Shown: positions 32,921-42,732, numbered from the stretch's first letter. The stretch is 64,000 bases of DNA from Dyadobacter pollutisoli (GCF_026625565.1 NZ_CP112998.1:250501-314500); one strand, 5' to 3'. Numbers and translations: made by a program. Notes: a model not told the origin generated them from the letters alone.

Positions 32921-35698
32921 ATGTTTGATTTTTTAAAATATTGGAGCAAAAAGTCGGCAGCGGTGTGGATAGGGGTTTTGGGAATGACCACCATATTGCT
33001 CACAGGGTATACCGGCAATCAAAATGACGTTTCCAACCAGCCTGATTCTCTGGACCTCGCATCATTTGTCGAGCCCGGTTTCCCGTTTATCAGTACGTCT
33101 GTCGACGCCAGAAAACTGGGTGCAGGCTTTCCAAACGACAATCAGGCAGCCAGAACACTGGCTTTGCAGCTCGGAAACAATGCCTATGCATGTTTCGATA
33201 CTGATCTGTTGAGATGGTCTGTCGCCTGGACGGGCAAATTCCTGCCGATGGTGCTCATGGCGCAGGTATCTTACAAGGATTTTTTTAATAAAAATAACAA
33301 TATCAGTCGCGTAACCGGCGACGGGAAAATTGCCACGGGTGCCTACGCAGGCTGGACGACCGGTAAGCCCGTTTACGCTGCCACTGACCCAAACCAGCCT
33401 TCATGGAAACCATTGCCCGCCTCGGAAGGCCGCTGGAACGGTGTGTATGTATACGGCGACAAGGCGATACTGCATTACTCGGTAGGTACGGCCAATGTTT
33501 TTGAACTGCCGGGTAGCACTGCATTTGAGGATCAGGTCGCTTTTACGAGAGCTATTCAGGCTGGTAATGTAACCAACGACATCTATCTCACAGCGGCCGA
33601 AGTGCGAAACAGTACGGGCAGTGAGGTGAAGGGGCGGATCGCGTACATTTACCAGGGAGCGAATAAAGACACTGTGACGGCCGTCGGGATATTGGGGAAA
33701 AGCAAAGTTTCGTGGCAGCCGGGCGTAACAGACGGCCGCTATCTCACGGTTCGTGTGCCTGCGTCAGCAAGAGCCACAGAGGCTACTGTGGTGGTTTGGA
33801 AAGGTCTCGCCTCACAAGTTAAAGCATTCGAGAAATTTTGCCGGACGAAGCCTGCGCCGCTGCCGGATTTCAGCAAAGGTGGTCCTGCGAACTGGAAGGA
33901 AACCGTTGTGACAAAAGGCAAACTAGCACCTGATACCGCTGCATTTGTTACCGATGAGCTGACATTACCGCTGCATAATCCATGGAAAAGAAATGTGCGT
34001 GTGGCCGATATGGCCTTTTTTAAGGATGGCCGTGCCGCTGTCGTTACTTTTGAAGGGGACGTGTGGACGATCGAAGGCATTGATAAAGAACTCGGTAACC
34101 TGAAATGGAAGCGGTTCGCGTCTGGCCTGCATGAGCCGATGAGTGTGGAAATCGTGAAAGATACGATCTACGTTTTTGACAGGAATGGTATTGTCCGTTT
34201 GAATGACCTGGACCAGGATGGCATGGCGGATTATTATGAGAATTTCTCCAATGTGATGTCGCAGTCCGCCGAGTCGAGGGAATGGGCGGCTGATCTCGTG
34301 TACTCACCGGATGGTAGTTTTTACATTGCAAAAGGGGGAAGTCTGAGCAATGGGCCTGGTATGACTGCGGTTGCTGGGAAAGGGTTTCGTGTAGGTTCTG
34401 ATCAAAATGGTACGATCCTCAAAATTTCGCCCGATGGAAGAAAATCAGAAGTGATCGCAACTGGTCTGCGGGGACCATACCTGGGACTGAATCCTGAAAC
34501 CGGCGTATTGACTGCCTCTGATCAGCAGGGTAACTTTGTTCCTTCCACGCCCATTTATTTGATCAAAAAAGGAGATTACTATGGCGTAGAGCCCACAGCG
34601 CACCGCACGGACAACCCGCCGATCGCACCGCCGCTGACCTGGATACCTCACAGCATCGATCGGTCGAGCATAGGCCAGGCGTGGGTTATCGGCAATAAAA
34701 TGGGGCCTTTGAATGGGAGTCTGATCCATTTTTCTTTTGGTCATCCGGGTTTGTTCAGGGTTTTGATCGATAGCGCATCAAAAGTAATTCAGGGAGGTGT
34801 TTCGTTTATCAATGCCAATTATCCGGCCCCCACGTCCAAAGGTGTGCTGAACCCTATAGATGGACAGATGTATGTCGCTGGTTTCAACCTCTGGGGTTCT
34901 AGTTCGAATGGTATCAGTGCATTGTTGAGGCTGCGCTACACCGGTAAGCCTAGTTATATGCCCAATCATTTCCGCGCTGGCAAGCAGGGTATTGTTCTGG
35001 GCTTTGATAATGCATTGGATGCTACTGCCGCAGCAGACGCGAAAAATTTCGCGGTTAAAAGATGGAACTACAAGCGTACCGAAGAATATGGTTCGGGCCA
35101 CTTCAAACTGGACGGTACTACTGGTGAAGAGACATTGCCGGTAGTGGCTTCGTACTTGTCTGCCGACCGCAAAAAGGTGTTACTCCTGATACCGGAAATG
35201 ACCGAGATCATGCAAATGCAAGTTTCGTACGAGTTGAAGGCAGCGGACGGTCACCAAATGAACGATCAGTTTTGGTTTACCGTAAACAGTGCTACGGATA
35301 TGGATTTGCAAAAATACGGTTTCACTAATGTAGACCTTGCTTTGCTAACTGCACCCAAACCTGTGGAAACAGCACCGATGGCGAAAGCTGAACCTGCTAC
35401 TGTCGAAAAAGGCAAAGAGGTTTTTCAGAAAATGGCTTGCTCCGGCTGTCATTCGGAAGGTTTGAGAACGAAAGGAATGTACGGTCCCCCTTTTCAGAAC
35501 CTGTACAAATCCCAGCGGACATTTGATGATGGTACCACGACGGTTGCCGACGAAAATTACCTCAGAGAATCAATCCTGACACCTTCTAAACATATCGTGA
35601 AAGGCTACAACGAAGAAATGCCTTCTTTTGTGGGTGTGCTGTCGGATTCGGATATTGAGTCAGTGATTATGTATATTAAATCGCTTTCCGGGAAGTAG
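32921..35698 (+). CDS. Exported propeller protein with C-terminal cytochrome c domain (DUF6797-like N-terminus)
   Basis: About 925 residues from MFDFLKYWSKK; the start at 32834 adds 29 residues before the hydrophobic leader (AAVWIGVLGMTTILLTG). After the leader comes a region with FPFISTSVDARKLG and CFDTDLLRWSVAWTGKF that I associate with DUF6797. A long propeller region follows (DMAFFKDGRAAVVTFEGDVW, YSPDGSFYIAKGG). The end is a mono-haem cytochrome c: CSGCH at 869-873 and axial Met929 in NEEMPSF (numbers from the longer start). It probably oxidises an extracytoplasmic substrate and passes electrons to the haem. Confidence 0.78.
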   Translation: MFDFLKYWSKKSAAVWIGVLGMTTILLTGYTGNQNDVSNQPDSLDLASFVEPGFPFISTSVDARKLGAGFPNDNQAARTLALQLGNNAYACFDTDLLRWSVAWTGKFLPMVLMAQVSYKDFFNKNNNISRVTGDGKIATGAYAGWTTGKPVYAATDPNQPSWKPLPASEGRWNGVYVYGDKAILHYSVGTANVFELPGSTAFEDQVAFTRAIQAGNVTNDIYLTAAEVRNSTGSEVKGRIAYIYQGANKDTVTAVGILGKSKVSWQPGVTDGRYLTVRVPASARATEATVVVWKGLASQVKAFEKFCRTKPAPLPDFSKGGPANWKETVVTKGKLAPDTAAFVTDELTLPLHNPWKRNVRVADMAFFKDGRAAVVTFEGDVWTIEGIDKELGNLKWKRFASGLHEPMSVEIVKDTIYVFDRNGIVRLNDLDQDGMADYYENFSNVMSQSAESREWAADLVYSPDGSFYIAKGGSLSNGPGMTAVAGKGFRVGSDQNGTILKISPDGRKSEVIATGLRGPYLGLNPETGVLTASDQQGNFVPSTPIYLIKKGDYYGVEPTAHRTDNPPIAPPLTWIPHSIDRSSIGQAWVIGNKMGPLNGSLIHFSFGHPGLFRVLIDSASKVIQGGVSFINANYPAPTSKGVLNPIDGQMYVAGFNLWGSSSNGISALLRLRYTGKPSYMPNHFRAGKQGIVLGFDNALDATAAADAKNFAVKRWNYKRTEEYGSGHFKLDGTTGEETLPVVASYLSADRKKVLLLIPEMTEIMQMQVSYELKAADGHQMNDQFWFTVNSATDMDLQKYGFTNVDLALLTAPKPVETAPMAKAEPATVEKGKEVFQKMACSGCHSEGLRTKGMYGPPFQNLYKSQRTFDDGTTTVADENYLRESILTPSKHIVKGYNEEMPSFVGVLSDSDIESVIMYIKSLSGK

Positions 35699-35704
35699 TG
35701 AAGC

Positions 35705-35762
35705 TTTGTCCCACTGAGCGGAGTCGAAGTGCATGCACTTCGACTCCGCTCAGTGGGACAAA
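35705..35762. repeat. 58-bp perfect palindrome, probable bidirectional terminator/REP
   Basis: Both arms are 29 bases and pair without mismatch around GCATGC (35731-35736). The left arm starts TTTGTCCCACTGAGCGGAGT. It lies between two genes that face each other. I recall similar CTTCGACTCCGCTCAGTG repeats from many Bacteroidota genomes, so it is probably a dispersed element used as a terminator. Confidence 0.85.
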
Positions 35763-35798
35763 ATAATTAAGATCCGCGCGCTCAGACTGACAAAAAAT

Positions 35799-36845
35799 CT
35801 ATTTATAAGCGATTACTGCGCTTGAAGGTCCCGCGAGATGTATTTTGGCAGTTGAGCGGAATCCTGCCTCGGTTGCCCATTGATGAAAATCAGCATGGGT
35901 ATAATCAAATCCTCCGGTTGTTTCCACCGCCATATTCAACGACATCATTAAACCGAAAGCATTCTCTTTGCGCTCGTCATCGATGATGTTTTCGATCACT
36001 ACCAGCGCGCCGCCTACCGGAAGTGCCTCGTAAGCCTTGCCGATGAGCATTTTCTTTTCTTCCAGGTTCCAGTCGTGCAGAATGTTACCCATTGTGATCA
36101 CGTCAGCCTCCGGAAATGCTTCTGATGTGAAATCGAGCGTTCCTACCTGAATGCGATGTGTCAGTTCCAGTTTTTCTATATTCTTTTGAGCGATCTGGGT
36201 TACTGGCGGCAGGTCAACGGACAAACATTGCAAGCCAGGGTGGCGGTGTGCCACACAAACGGAAAGCAATGCATTGGCGCCGCCAACATCGCAAAGTTTT
36301 TTGTATTGACTAAAATCAAATGCTTCTGCCAGGGCCATAAAGTTACCTACCTGCGCACCCGCCATTCCCTCGAGGAACATTTCAAGGCCGGAAGGATCTG
36401 CATAAATCGCTTCAAAAAGTGGCTTACCGGTACGTTTGATCTCGTTTTGAGGTAATCCCGTGCGAAGCGCTTCTTCCAGGTCTCCCCAATATGGGTAAAG
36501 ACGATCGTTGGCCATTTCGAGCAAGCCTCCCACGTATGCAGGGGTGTTGCGGTCGAGGAACAATGCAGTCTCGGGTGTATTTTCGTAGGTAGCTGTAAAG
36601 CCGAATCCTGCGCGTTGCAGAAAGCCCAGGGCTACTAATGCATCCAGAAAGTCAAAGTAGCTTCTTTCGTGCAGTTTCAGTCTTTGCTGAATTTCGGAAG
36701 CGAATAACGGGCCGTCGGCCAGTTCCGTAAAAAGGCCTAGTTTGACAGCAGTAAGAAGGGTTTTAGCAGGCCAGAAACTCATCCCGGTTTGAAGGATGTG
36801 TACGGGTGAAACGGCTTGTTCCTGTTCAATTTCAATTGTGCTCAT
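35799..36845 (-). CDS. SAM-dependent O-methyltransferase (hydroxyindole/caffeate type)
   Basis: 348 residues. Residues 1-100 form the winged-helix dimerisation domain (LLTAVKLGLFTELADGPLFASEIQQRL). The catalytic domain has motif I CDVGGANALLSVCVAHRHP, LQCLSVDLPPV, then ADVITMGNILHDWNLEEKKMLIGKA with the catalytic His of HDW, and GGALVVIENIIDD. It methylates a hydroxyl of an aromatic or polyketide-like substrate that cannot be read. It stands alone. Confidence 0.87.
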   Translation of the reverse strand: MSTIEIEQEQAVSPVHILQTGMSFWPAKTLLTAVKLGLFTELADGPLFASEIQQRLKLHERSYFDFLDALVALGFLQRAGFGFTATYENTPETALFLDRNTPAYVGGLLEMANDRLYPYWGDLEEALRTGLPQNEIKRTGKPLFEAIYADPSGLEMFLEGMAGAQVGNFMALAEAFDFSQYKKLCDVGGANALLSVCVAHRHPGLQCLSVDLPPVTQIAQKNIEKLELTHRIQVGTLDFTSEAFPEADVITMGNILHDWNLEEKKMLIGKAYEALPVGGALVVIENIIDDERKENAFGLMMSLNMAVETTGGFDYTHADFHQWATEAGFRSTAKIHLAGPSSAVIAYK

Positions 36846-36903
36846 GGCTATCTGATGGTTACATCCGGAGTGTTAAATCCGTTGTTTTAAGTGAAACATG
36901 TTC

Positions 36904-36911
36904 CAAAAGTA
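36904..36911 (-). promoter_or_regulatory. Candidate -7 box for the methyltransferase gene
   Basis: TACTTTTG on the minus strand, 59 bp before the ATG at 36845. It matches TAnnTTTG. Confidence 0.35.
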
Positions 36912-37109
36912 TAGCGGCAGTAAGCACCCGCACAGCCTGTTTGTGCTGAATTGAAAAAAACAGTTTCTGAACCGTATTAAAGTTTATATGGGATGATAAT
37001 GAGCGTTTTGTGAAATATTTGAAAAATATTTTGTCACCGCTGTCCAATTTTCGCGATCTCATTCGCCATTAGGGTGTATTTCAAATATTCACTTACAATC
37101 AAACAAAAA

Positions 37110-37580
37110 ATGGAAAAGAGAATCAATATTTTCGCGAAAGGACAAGGAGCTATGAAAGCGATGTTCGGTTTGGGCGCATATCTGGCGAAATCGAATCTGG
37201 AAGAGTCACTTTTGAACCTGATATCTTTCAGGGTTTCGCAGATTAATGGCTGCTGCTACTGCCTGGATATGCATTCCAAGGATTTGCGTGCAAGAGGAGA
37301 ATCGGAGCAACGGCTTTATCTGCTGAATGCCTGGCGCGAAGCACCTGTCTATTCGGATCGCGAGCGTGCAGCATTTGCATGGGCAGAAGCAGTTACGAAA
37401 ATTGAGGGCGGGCAGGTGCCGGACGAGATTTACCAGGACGCGATTAAGCAATTTTCAGAAGAGGAGCTGATTGATCTCACCCTGGCTGTTATCACCATTA
37501 ATGGTTACAACAGGGTCAATATTGCATTTCCTAATAAGGTAGGGAATTACCAGCCAGGCCAATTCGCAGTGCATAACTAG
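37110..37580 (+). CDS. Carboxymuconolactone decarboxylase/AhpD-like protein
   Basis: About 156 residues from MEKRINIFAKGQGAM; 12 codons upstream are open but do not fit. The AhpD-type active site is present as CCYCLDMHSKDLR (CxxC plus His). FRVSQINGC before it and RERAAFAWAEAVTKI after it complete the family pattern. It is probably a peroxidase-type redox enzyme using the CxxC pair. It is single and divergent from the methyltransferase. Confidence 0.85.
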   Translation: MEKRINIFAKGQGAMKAMFGLGAYLAKSNLEESLLNLISFRVSQINGCCYCLDMHSKDLRARGESEQRLYLLNAWREAPVYSDRERAAFAWAEAVTKIEGGQVPDEIYQDAIKQFSEEELIDLTLAVITINGYNRVNIAFPNKVGNYQPGQFAVHN

Positions 37581-37613
37581 CAGCGGAGCCTGAGAGAAGT
37601 TGGTGGGAGATGG

Positions 37614-38135
37614 TTATCTCTTTTTAGAATAGGTAACTGTCTTCCACCAAAAGTTGGGAAGGTTTTTGACGTCATTATTCCATCGGGCGGTATTCCAACC
37701 CCTTGCTATGCGAGGCTTGGGACTACGCTTGTAAACGGGCCTTTCGAGTGGAAAATGGGTATCAATGCTCTCAGCAAGACTGGTAAATTCATCCTCACTG
37801 ACTGGCTTGATCATATAGCCGTCAATGCCGTGCTTATATGCCTGTTCAATCATTTGGTGATTGGAGGTCGTGGACATCATCAGCACAGGAATGCGCTCAT
37901 ATTTGGGATTTGATTTCAGGAAGGTGAGTGTTTCCAGGCCATTTTTACGCGGCATGTTCATATCCATTAAAATCAATGCGGAATCAAGGCAATTACTGTT
38001 CGCTGTGATGAGTGTGAGAAGCTTTTCTCCATCTTCAACCTCAATCACTTCCACATTTTCAATGACCCGCTCTATCGCATCGCGAATCAGCATTCTGTCG
38101 TCTTCGTCGTCGTCTGCCAGGTAGATCGTTTTCAC
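37614..38135 (-). CDS. Receiver-domain response regulator with basic C-terminal tail
   Basis: 173 residues. The receiver has DDDEDD (8-13), Asp58 in LILMDMNMPRKNG, MMSTTSN and MIKPVSEDE. After residue 130 there is a 40-residue tail rich in Arg, Lys and Trp (KRSPKPRIARGWNTARW) of unknown role. It is closely similar in form to the receiver at 7819-8217. No kinase gene is beside it. Confidence 0.88.
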   Translation of the reverse strand: MKTIYLADDDEDDRMLIRDAIERVIENVEVIEVEDGEKLLTLITANSNCLDSALILMDMNMPRKNGLETLTFLKSNPKYERIPVLMMSTTSNHQMIEQAYKHGIDGYMIKPVSEDEFTSLAESIDTHFPLERPVYKRSPKPRIARGWNTARWNNDVKNLPNFWWKTVTYSKKR

Positions 38136-38233
38136 TTTTTTAAATTTTAACTGCGTGATGTACAGCGTTACAGACGCAATAAAAATATAGTGCCACGGCT
38201 ACAAACGGGCTCCACGACCTGGTTTCTTTTTTA

Positions 38234-39790
38234 TTAACGCTTACGCATCAAGCCTAAAATAAAGTCCAGCGAGGCGGCATCCGGCAAAGTGCGGGCGCCC
38301 GTACCGACTACCATTGTTTGCTTTTCTTTCGGAGTGTAGAGAGGCCATTGAGGAAGTCCGTTCCCGTTAGGGTTCCCGGTTTTGACGAAGTTGGCCCAAT
38401 ATGTGGACATATCATGTGCAATTTTATCATCGGCTGGTTCCAATGGTCTGAGCTGGTGATTGATAAAGCGAAGATTATCATAAGCATAGGCGACCTCCGC
38501 GGTATGAAATGCGCCATAATGTGCATACTCACCGGTAGCGGGCACTTTTCTGTCGAAACGATACAGGTATACTTTCTTGCCAGCGTCACTTTGCGTTTTG
38601 GCCCAGGCGTAATTCTGGGCCCCGAAAGTCATGTCGCGGGAAATTCTGTTTTGGGATGAGGCCGCTTCTGCGTCGGTGCTTCCGGGGTAAAGCTTCAACA
38701 ATTCCTCCGCCTGCGCACCATATTGTTCCTTGATCTGCTTTTGATAATCCACGGCATTTTTGGGTTTTCCCGACAGTCCTTCATCCTCATTCCAACCGGT
38801 TAATAAGATTACATCATTTTGTTTACCCTCGGCAAAAATATCCGCAATGGATGCGGGGAGCACGTAGCCGTCCACGATCGGGCCACGCATAGCAGGTGTC
38901 TTTTTGAGAATATCCTCCGCAGGTATGTTACGCAATTCCGCCAGGCTCGATACATTCAATGACTTTGCCATGCCCAGGCCGCTTTCTTCCGCTTTTTGTA
39001 AAGTAGGGTAGGGTCTGGCAAAACCTGCGCCGCTTTCAGCAATGGCTTTGTTAAAAAGGTTTTTGGCCAAAGGGGAAGCCACCAGGCAATTCACACTCAT
39101 GGAACCGGCAGACTGTCCCGCAATCGTGACATTGGTAGGATCGCCGCCAAATTGCGCTATATTCTTTTTAACCCATTGTAAAGCAGCGATCTGGTCCATG
39201 AGGCCATAATTCCCCGATGCGTTTTTTCCGGATTCAGCGGTTAGTTCAGGATGTGCAAAAAAGCCGAACGCACCTACCCGGTAATTAATACTCACAAAAA
39301 CAACTCCTTTTCGAGCCGTCGCCTCACCGTCGTAAATCGCACAACTACTGCCGCCGCTGCCAAATCCGCCACCGTAAATCCACACGATCACTGGTCGCGG
39401 TGCAGCATTCTTTTGACCATTATCAGTCCATACATTCAGGTTGAGGCAGTCTTCGCTGATGGGTTCTTTTGCGATCAAAAATTCGGCGCTCCACATACTG
39501 AACGGTGCCGGGTTTCCCTGTACGGGACTAGCGCCGAACGCTTCACATTTGCGAACGCCCGACCATGGAATAATGGGCTGTGGAGCCTTCCAGCGCAGAT
39601 TTCCGACCGGTGGCGCAGCAAACGGAATGCCTTTATATATGCTGATCTTGCCGTCGGCGCTGAGTAAGCCTGAGATTTTGCCGCCCTCAATGGTGACTAT
39701 TGCAGGTTCCTTTTGGGATGAAGATAGAAATGCGGTGCTAACCGAAAAAAGAATGGCAATCGAAAATAAAAGGTATACCTGGGTTCTCAT
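38234..39790 (-). CDS. Secreted type-B carboxylesterase
   Basis: About 518 residues from MRTQVYLLFSIAILF (signal peptide); the 53 codons before it are not supported. Alpha/beta-hydrolase marks: GIPFAAPPVGNLRWKAP, SEDCLNLNVW, WIYGGGFGSGG (oxyanion hole), nucleophile Ser227 in IAGQSAGSMS, and GAFHTAEVAYAYDN with the likely catalytic His. It hydrolyses esters outside the cytoplasm. It is the last gene of a three-gene unit with two amidohydrolases (19 bp gap). Confidence 0.9.
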   Translation of the reverse strand: MRTQVYLLFSIAILFSVSTAFLSSSQKEPAIVTIEGGKISGLLSADGKISIYKGIPFAAPPVGNLRWKAPQPIIPWSGVRKCEAFGASPVQGNPAPFSMWSAEFLIAKEPISEDCLNLNVWTDNGQKNAAPRPVIVWIYGGGFGSGGSSCAIYDGEATARKGVVFVSINYRVGAFGFFAHPELTAESGKNASGNYGLMDQIAALQWVKKNIAQFGGDPTNVTIAGQSAGSMSVNCLVASPLAKNLFNKAIAESGAGFARPYPTLQKAEESGLGMAKSLNVSSLAELRNIPAEDILKKTPAMRGPIVDGYVLPASIADIFAEGKQNDVILLTGWNEDEGLSGKPKNAVDYQKQIKEQYGAQAEELLKLYPGSTDAEAASSQNRISRDMTFGAQNYAWAKTQSDAGKKVYLYRFDRKVPATGEYAHYGAFHTAEVAYAYDNLRFINHQLRPLEPADDKIAHDMSTYWANFVKTGNPNGNGLPQWPLYTPKEKQTMVVGTGARTLPDAASLDFILGLMRKR

Positions 39791-39809
39791 CGCTTTGTAG
39801 TTTAGATCC

Positions 39810-40754
39810 TCACAACCTGAAAAGCTGCTTTGCATTTTCATATAATAGCTTTCGCTCAACTTTTTTAGAAGAAGCCAGTTTTTTGATCTCTGAAATTGTC
39901 TGGGAACCCTGGCACGTTTCACCGCTGCCTGCAATGTCGTCACAATCACTGCCGTAAAGCAGCTTGTCCTGGTGGCGCGTCAGAAAATCGGTGGCGTGGT
40001 CTTCGTCCCGTGTCATGGACAGCAATCCCGACCCGGCCGAAAGATCCCCGTACATATTTGGATAGTCGCTGAGCAAGCGGTCGGTGAGGCCTCCTTTGGT
40101 CACTTTGGTTTTCGGATAAAGCACATTCTGGTCCGTATGGTTTTTGTCAATATTGGCCCACCAGGTCTGAGCGTGGCCGATGAAATTGACTTTCGGGTAC
40201 TTTTCAAGCATTTTCGGGAATCGTTCAAAATTGTAATTGAACATTTGAAACTGCCAGTGCATCAGTACCGGCACTTTATATTCCTCCGCCAGTTTGTAAA
40301 TGTTCTGCATCTCTTTCGAGTCACAATCCACGCCGAATTTTAACTCGCCGATCACGGGCGCGCCCAGTTTCAGGTATTTTTCAATTTCCTTCACGGCGTC
40401 GGGCAAGTCGGGTACCTCATTGGCCCCAAACGTGAATTCACCCGGATATTTTTGTGCAAAAGCATAACACACATCATTGCCCGAACATTTGGCTTGTAGT
40501 CCATTGGTCTTGCCGTGGTGCGTCGACATGCCAAATGCAGGCGTTCCGGCAGGTAGCAGAATGGTTTTGGAAATACCCATTTTGCGCTGATGCGCCAGCA
40601 AATGTTCGTGGGTGCGGCCAGCATAGTCGGTATGCTGGTGAATGTCGATAATGGGCTCCTCCGCCGATTCGGCAAACAAAGGGAACCGGCTCGCCAAAAG
40701 TACGCCAGTACCGGCCAGGAAATCTCTTCGGGAAATGTGAAAATTTTGACACAT
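39810..40754 (-). CDS. Tat-exported amidohydrolase-family protein
   Basis: 314 residues. A Tat-type leader (ISRRDFLAGTGVLLAS) is followed by the amidohydrolase-2 TIM barrel: DIHQHTDYAGR (metal His pair), VLMHWQFQMF, NFIGHAQTWW and LLYGSDCDDIAGSG with the last Asp. It probably hydrolyses or decarboxylates a small cyclic or aromatic acid. It lies 21 bp after the larger amidohydrolase. Confidence 0.83.
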   Translation of the reverse strand: MCQNFHISRRDFLAGTGVLLASRFPLFAESAEEPIIDIHQHTDYAGRTHEHLLAHQRKMGISKTILLPAGTPAFGMSTHHGKTNGLQAKCSGNDVCYAFAQKYPGEFTFGANEVPDLPDAVKEIEKYLKLGAPVIGELKFGVDCDSKEMQNIYKLAEEYKVPVLMHWQFQMFNYNFERFPKMLEKYPKVNFIGHAQTWWANIDKNHTDQNVLYPKTKVTKGGLTDRLLSDYPNMYGDLSAGSGLLSMTRDEDHATDFLTRHQDKLLYGSDCDDIAGSGETCQGSQTISEIKKLASSKKVERKLLYENAKQLFRL

Positions 40755-40775
40755 AACAAATTAGCAAATAATGGG

Positions 40776-42554
40776 TTAGGGTAATGTCAATGTTGGACGG
40801 TTGTGTTCGGGAAGTCTGTCCCAGCAAGGTTTCAGTACCTGCATTGCGTTTTCCGCGAGGATCTTCTTTTTTACGGTCAATGGTAATCTTAAAAATACGA
40901 CCCAGCCCAGTTGCTGCCTTGGATCGCGCATCGGAAGGTCGGAGCCGTAAAGAATGCGGTCCTCGCCGGCACCCGCCACCAGATATTCTATCACGCCCAA
41001 ATGCACTGGCGTCAATGTGATTTCGGCAAATACATTCGGGAATTTTTTCATAGCGGCGATTGCCATATCGGCCATTTTGTAGCTGCCCCCCGCATGGGCA
41101 ATCACCCATCGCACGTCCGGGTATTTTTTAGCAAGCGTTGCCACTTCCAGCAAATCCTCCCTTGAATTGTGGATCAATGCGTAAAATTGGTGTTCGTTGC
41201 CATATTTCCACCAGATGTCATACACCGGATTGTGGAATTCGTAACCGTAAAACTGATAAGGTTTCATGCCAATAAACCGTGGGTCGGAATACACCTGAGC
41301 GATCATTTTCCCTAGTTCCTCCTGGCTGTAATGGCTCGGGTCAAACGTCGCCAGCCCCCAGTATCCTTTTGGCGCCACGTCCAATGCTTCTGCGGTACAG
41401 GGATTTCCGGCAATCGCATTCTGGCTCACGACACCATTCCAGCTCATGATACCGCCGCCGTGGTAGCCCAGTCTTTTGCCCATTTCAAAAATGCCTTTTG
41501 GCCCTCCATTTTCCATGCGGTACGTCCAGCCGCCCCCGTTCAGGCCTTCGTGTAGCATATGCATGTGCATGTCTATCACAGGCACGGGCAGGCGCTGGCC
41601 TTTGCGTGCGGCGTCCATGAGTATGTCTTCGGTTTTGTTTTCGCGCAACGGAGGCGGTTGGGTCATTTTTAACAGACGCATCAGATTTCCTCCTGCAACT
41701 TTGGCGCGGTCGGCGGCCGGAATGTTGGCATAGTCAACATAAGTGCGGTGCGCTCCGGCTGACATCGCCGGACTGTTGGAGGCAAATATCATTTGTGACG
41801 TACAGCCAATGCGATGCAGGTATTCGATCCCTTCGTTGATCTGAAAATTATCGAAACTAATGTGCAGGCTTTTATATTGCTGCACCAGCGGCAGTACGTA
41901 TCGCTGCTCATTCCATACCGCGCTTGTCAAAAGCAATGGTACCTGCGGATATCTGATCAGAAACTCCTCTACATCCGACCAGGAACCCAGCTCATTACCG
42001 GTTGTGATCAGCAAGATTTTGTTAGCGCCGATCCAGTCGAAAAGTACCTTCGAATGCTTCGCCTTCCAGTCCCATGCATTGGTTTTGGGGTGAATGCTCA
42101 GTGCCCGTACATTGTTTTCACGCATTAGTTTTCCCAATGCTTCTGGCGCAGGAAACTCGCCGGTGTGATGCGGCATTGCATTCCAGATCGGGAGCAAATG
42201 CGGGTAGGGCTTGATCATACCGCTCAATTCCAGATTGGAATACATCAAATCGTAATTCACAGACTGCGTATAAGCGACCAGCGCGGCGGACACCGAACAA
42301 TGGTCCATTTCTTCCAGCAGATCCGTGAGCTTCCATTTTTCGGCGGGATGCTTGTATTTTCTGGGCCCTATCCTCGTAAAACCATCAAAGAACAAAGTGG
42401 TTGCTTCATCAGTTGCCTGAATGTTATCGTCGAACCCTGATTGCGCATTCTGCAATTCGTGGCTACCAACCAATTCCGGCGCGATTCCGGCGGTTAGTCC
42501 GATCATTGCATTTTTTTTCAGGAAGTCGCGTCTGGTAAAGCTGAGATCAGGCAT
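40776..42554 (-). CDS. Tat-exported amidohydrolase with duplicated barrel
   Basis: 592 residues. Leader FTRRDFLKKNAMIGL. Two amidohydrolase-2-like halves follow. The C-terminal half (about 310-580) has the full metal site: VIDMHMHMLHEG, HAGGSYKMADMA and RILYGSDLPMRDPRQQLGW. The N-terminal half (about 45-305) has the same order (LLITTGNELGSW, FASNSPAMSAGAHRTY, GNLMRLLKMT) but FFDGFTRIGP replaces the DxHxH motif, so it is probably inactive. First gene of the exported hydrolase operon. Confidence 0.8.
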   Translation of the reverse strand: MPDLSFTRRDFLKKNAMIGLTAGIAPELVGSHELQNAQSGFDDNIQATDEATTLFFDGFTRIGPRKYKHPAEKWKLTDLLEEMDHCSVSAALVAYTQSVNYDLMYSNLELSGMIKPYPHLLPIWNAMPHHTGEFPAPEALGKLMRENNVRALSIHPKTNAWDWKAKHSKVLFDWIGANKILLITTGNELGSWSDVEEFLIRYPQVPLLLTSAVWNEQRYVLPLVQQYKSLHISFDNFQINEGIEYLHRIGCTSQMIFASNSPAMSAGAHRTYVDYANIPAADRAKVAGGNLMRLLKMTQPPPLRENKTEDILMDAARKGQRLPVPVIDMHMHMLHEGLNGGGWTYRMENGGPKGIFEMGKRLGYHGGGIMSWNGVVSQNAIAGNPCTAEALDVAPKGYWGLATFDPSHYSQEELGKMIAQVYSDPRFIGMKPYQFYGYEFHNPVYDIWWKYGNEHQFYALIHNSREDLLEVATLAKKYPDVRWVIAHAGGSYKMADMAIAAMKKFPNVFAEITLTPVHLGVIEYLVAGAGEDRILYGSDLPMRDPRQQLGWVVFLRLPLTVKKKILAENAMQVLKPCWDRLPEHNRPTLTLP

Positions 42555-42724
42555 ATAATTTTTGAAAAATATCTAAAAATGACTTATTTGGTTAACAAAA
42601 AAGGTATTCCTCCGAACCTACAAAGGAAGTGATCATTCAAAAATAACCAGTTGTAAAAATAATATTCAGCTAAGTAAGGTTAGTTTCATCACTACAATGA
42701 TCTTTAATGTTTATAATTTAATTA

Positions 42725-42732
42725 TATTTTTG
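42725..42732 (+). promoter_or_regulatory. Candidate -7 box for the heparinase-family gene
   Basis: TATTTTTG, 29 bp before the ATG at 42762. It fits TAnnTTTG. The rest of the 42555-42761 interval is AT-rich without a gene. Confidence 0.4.
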
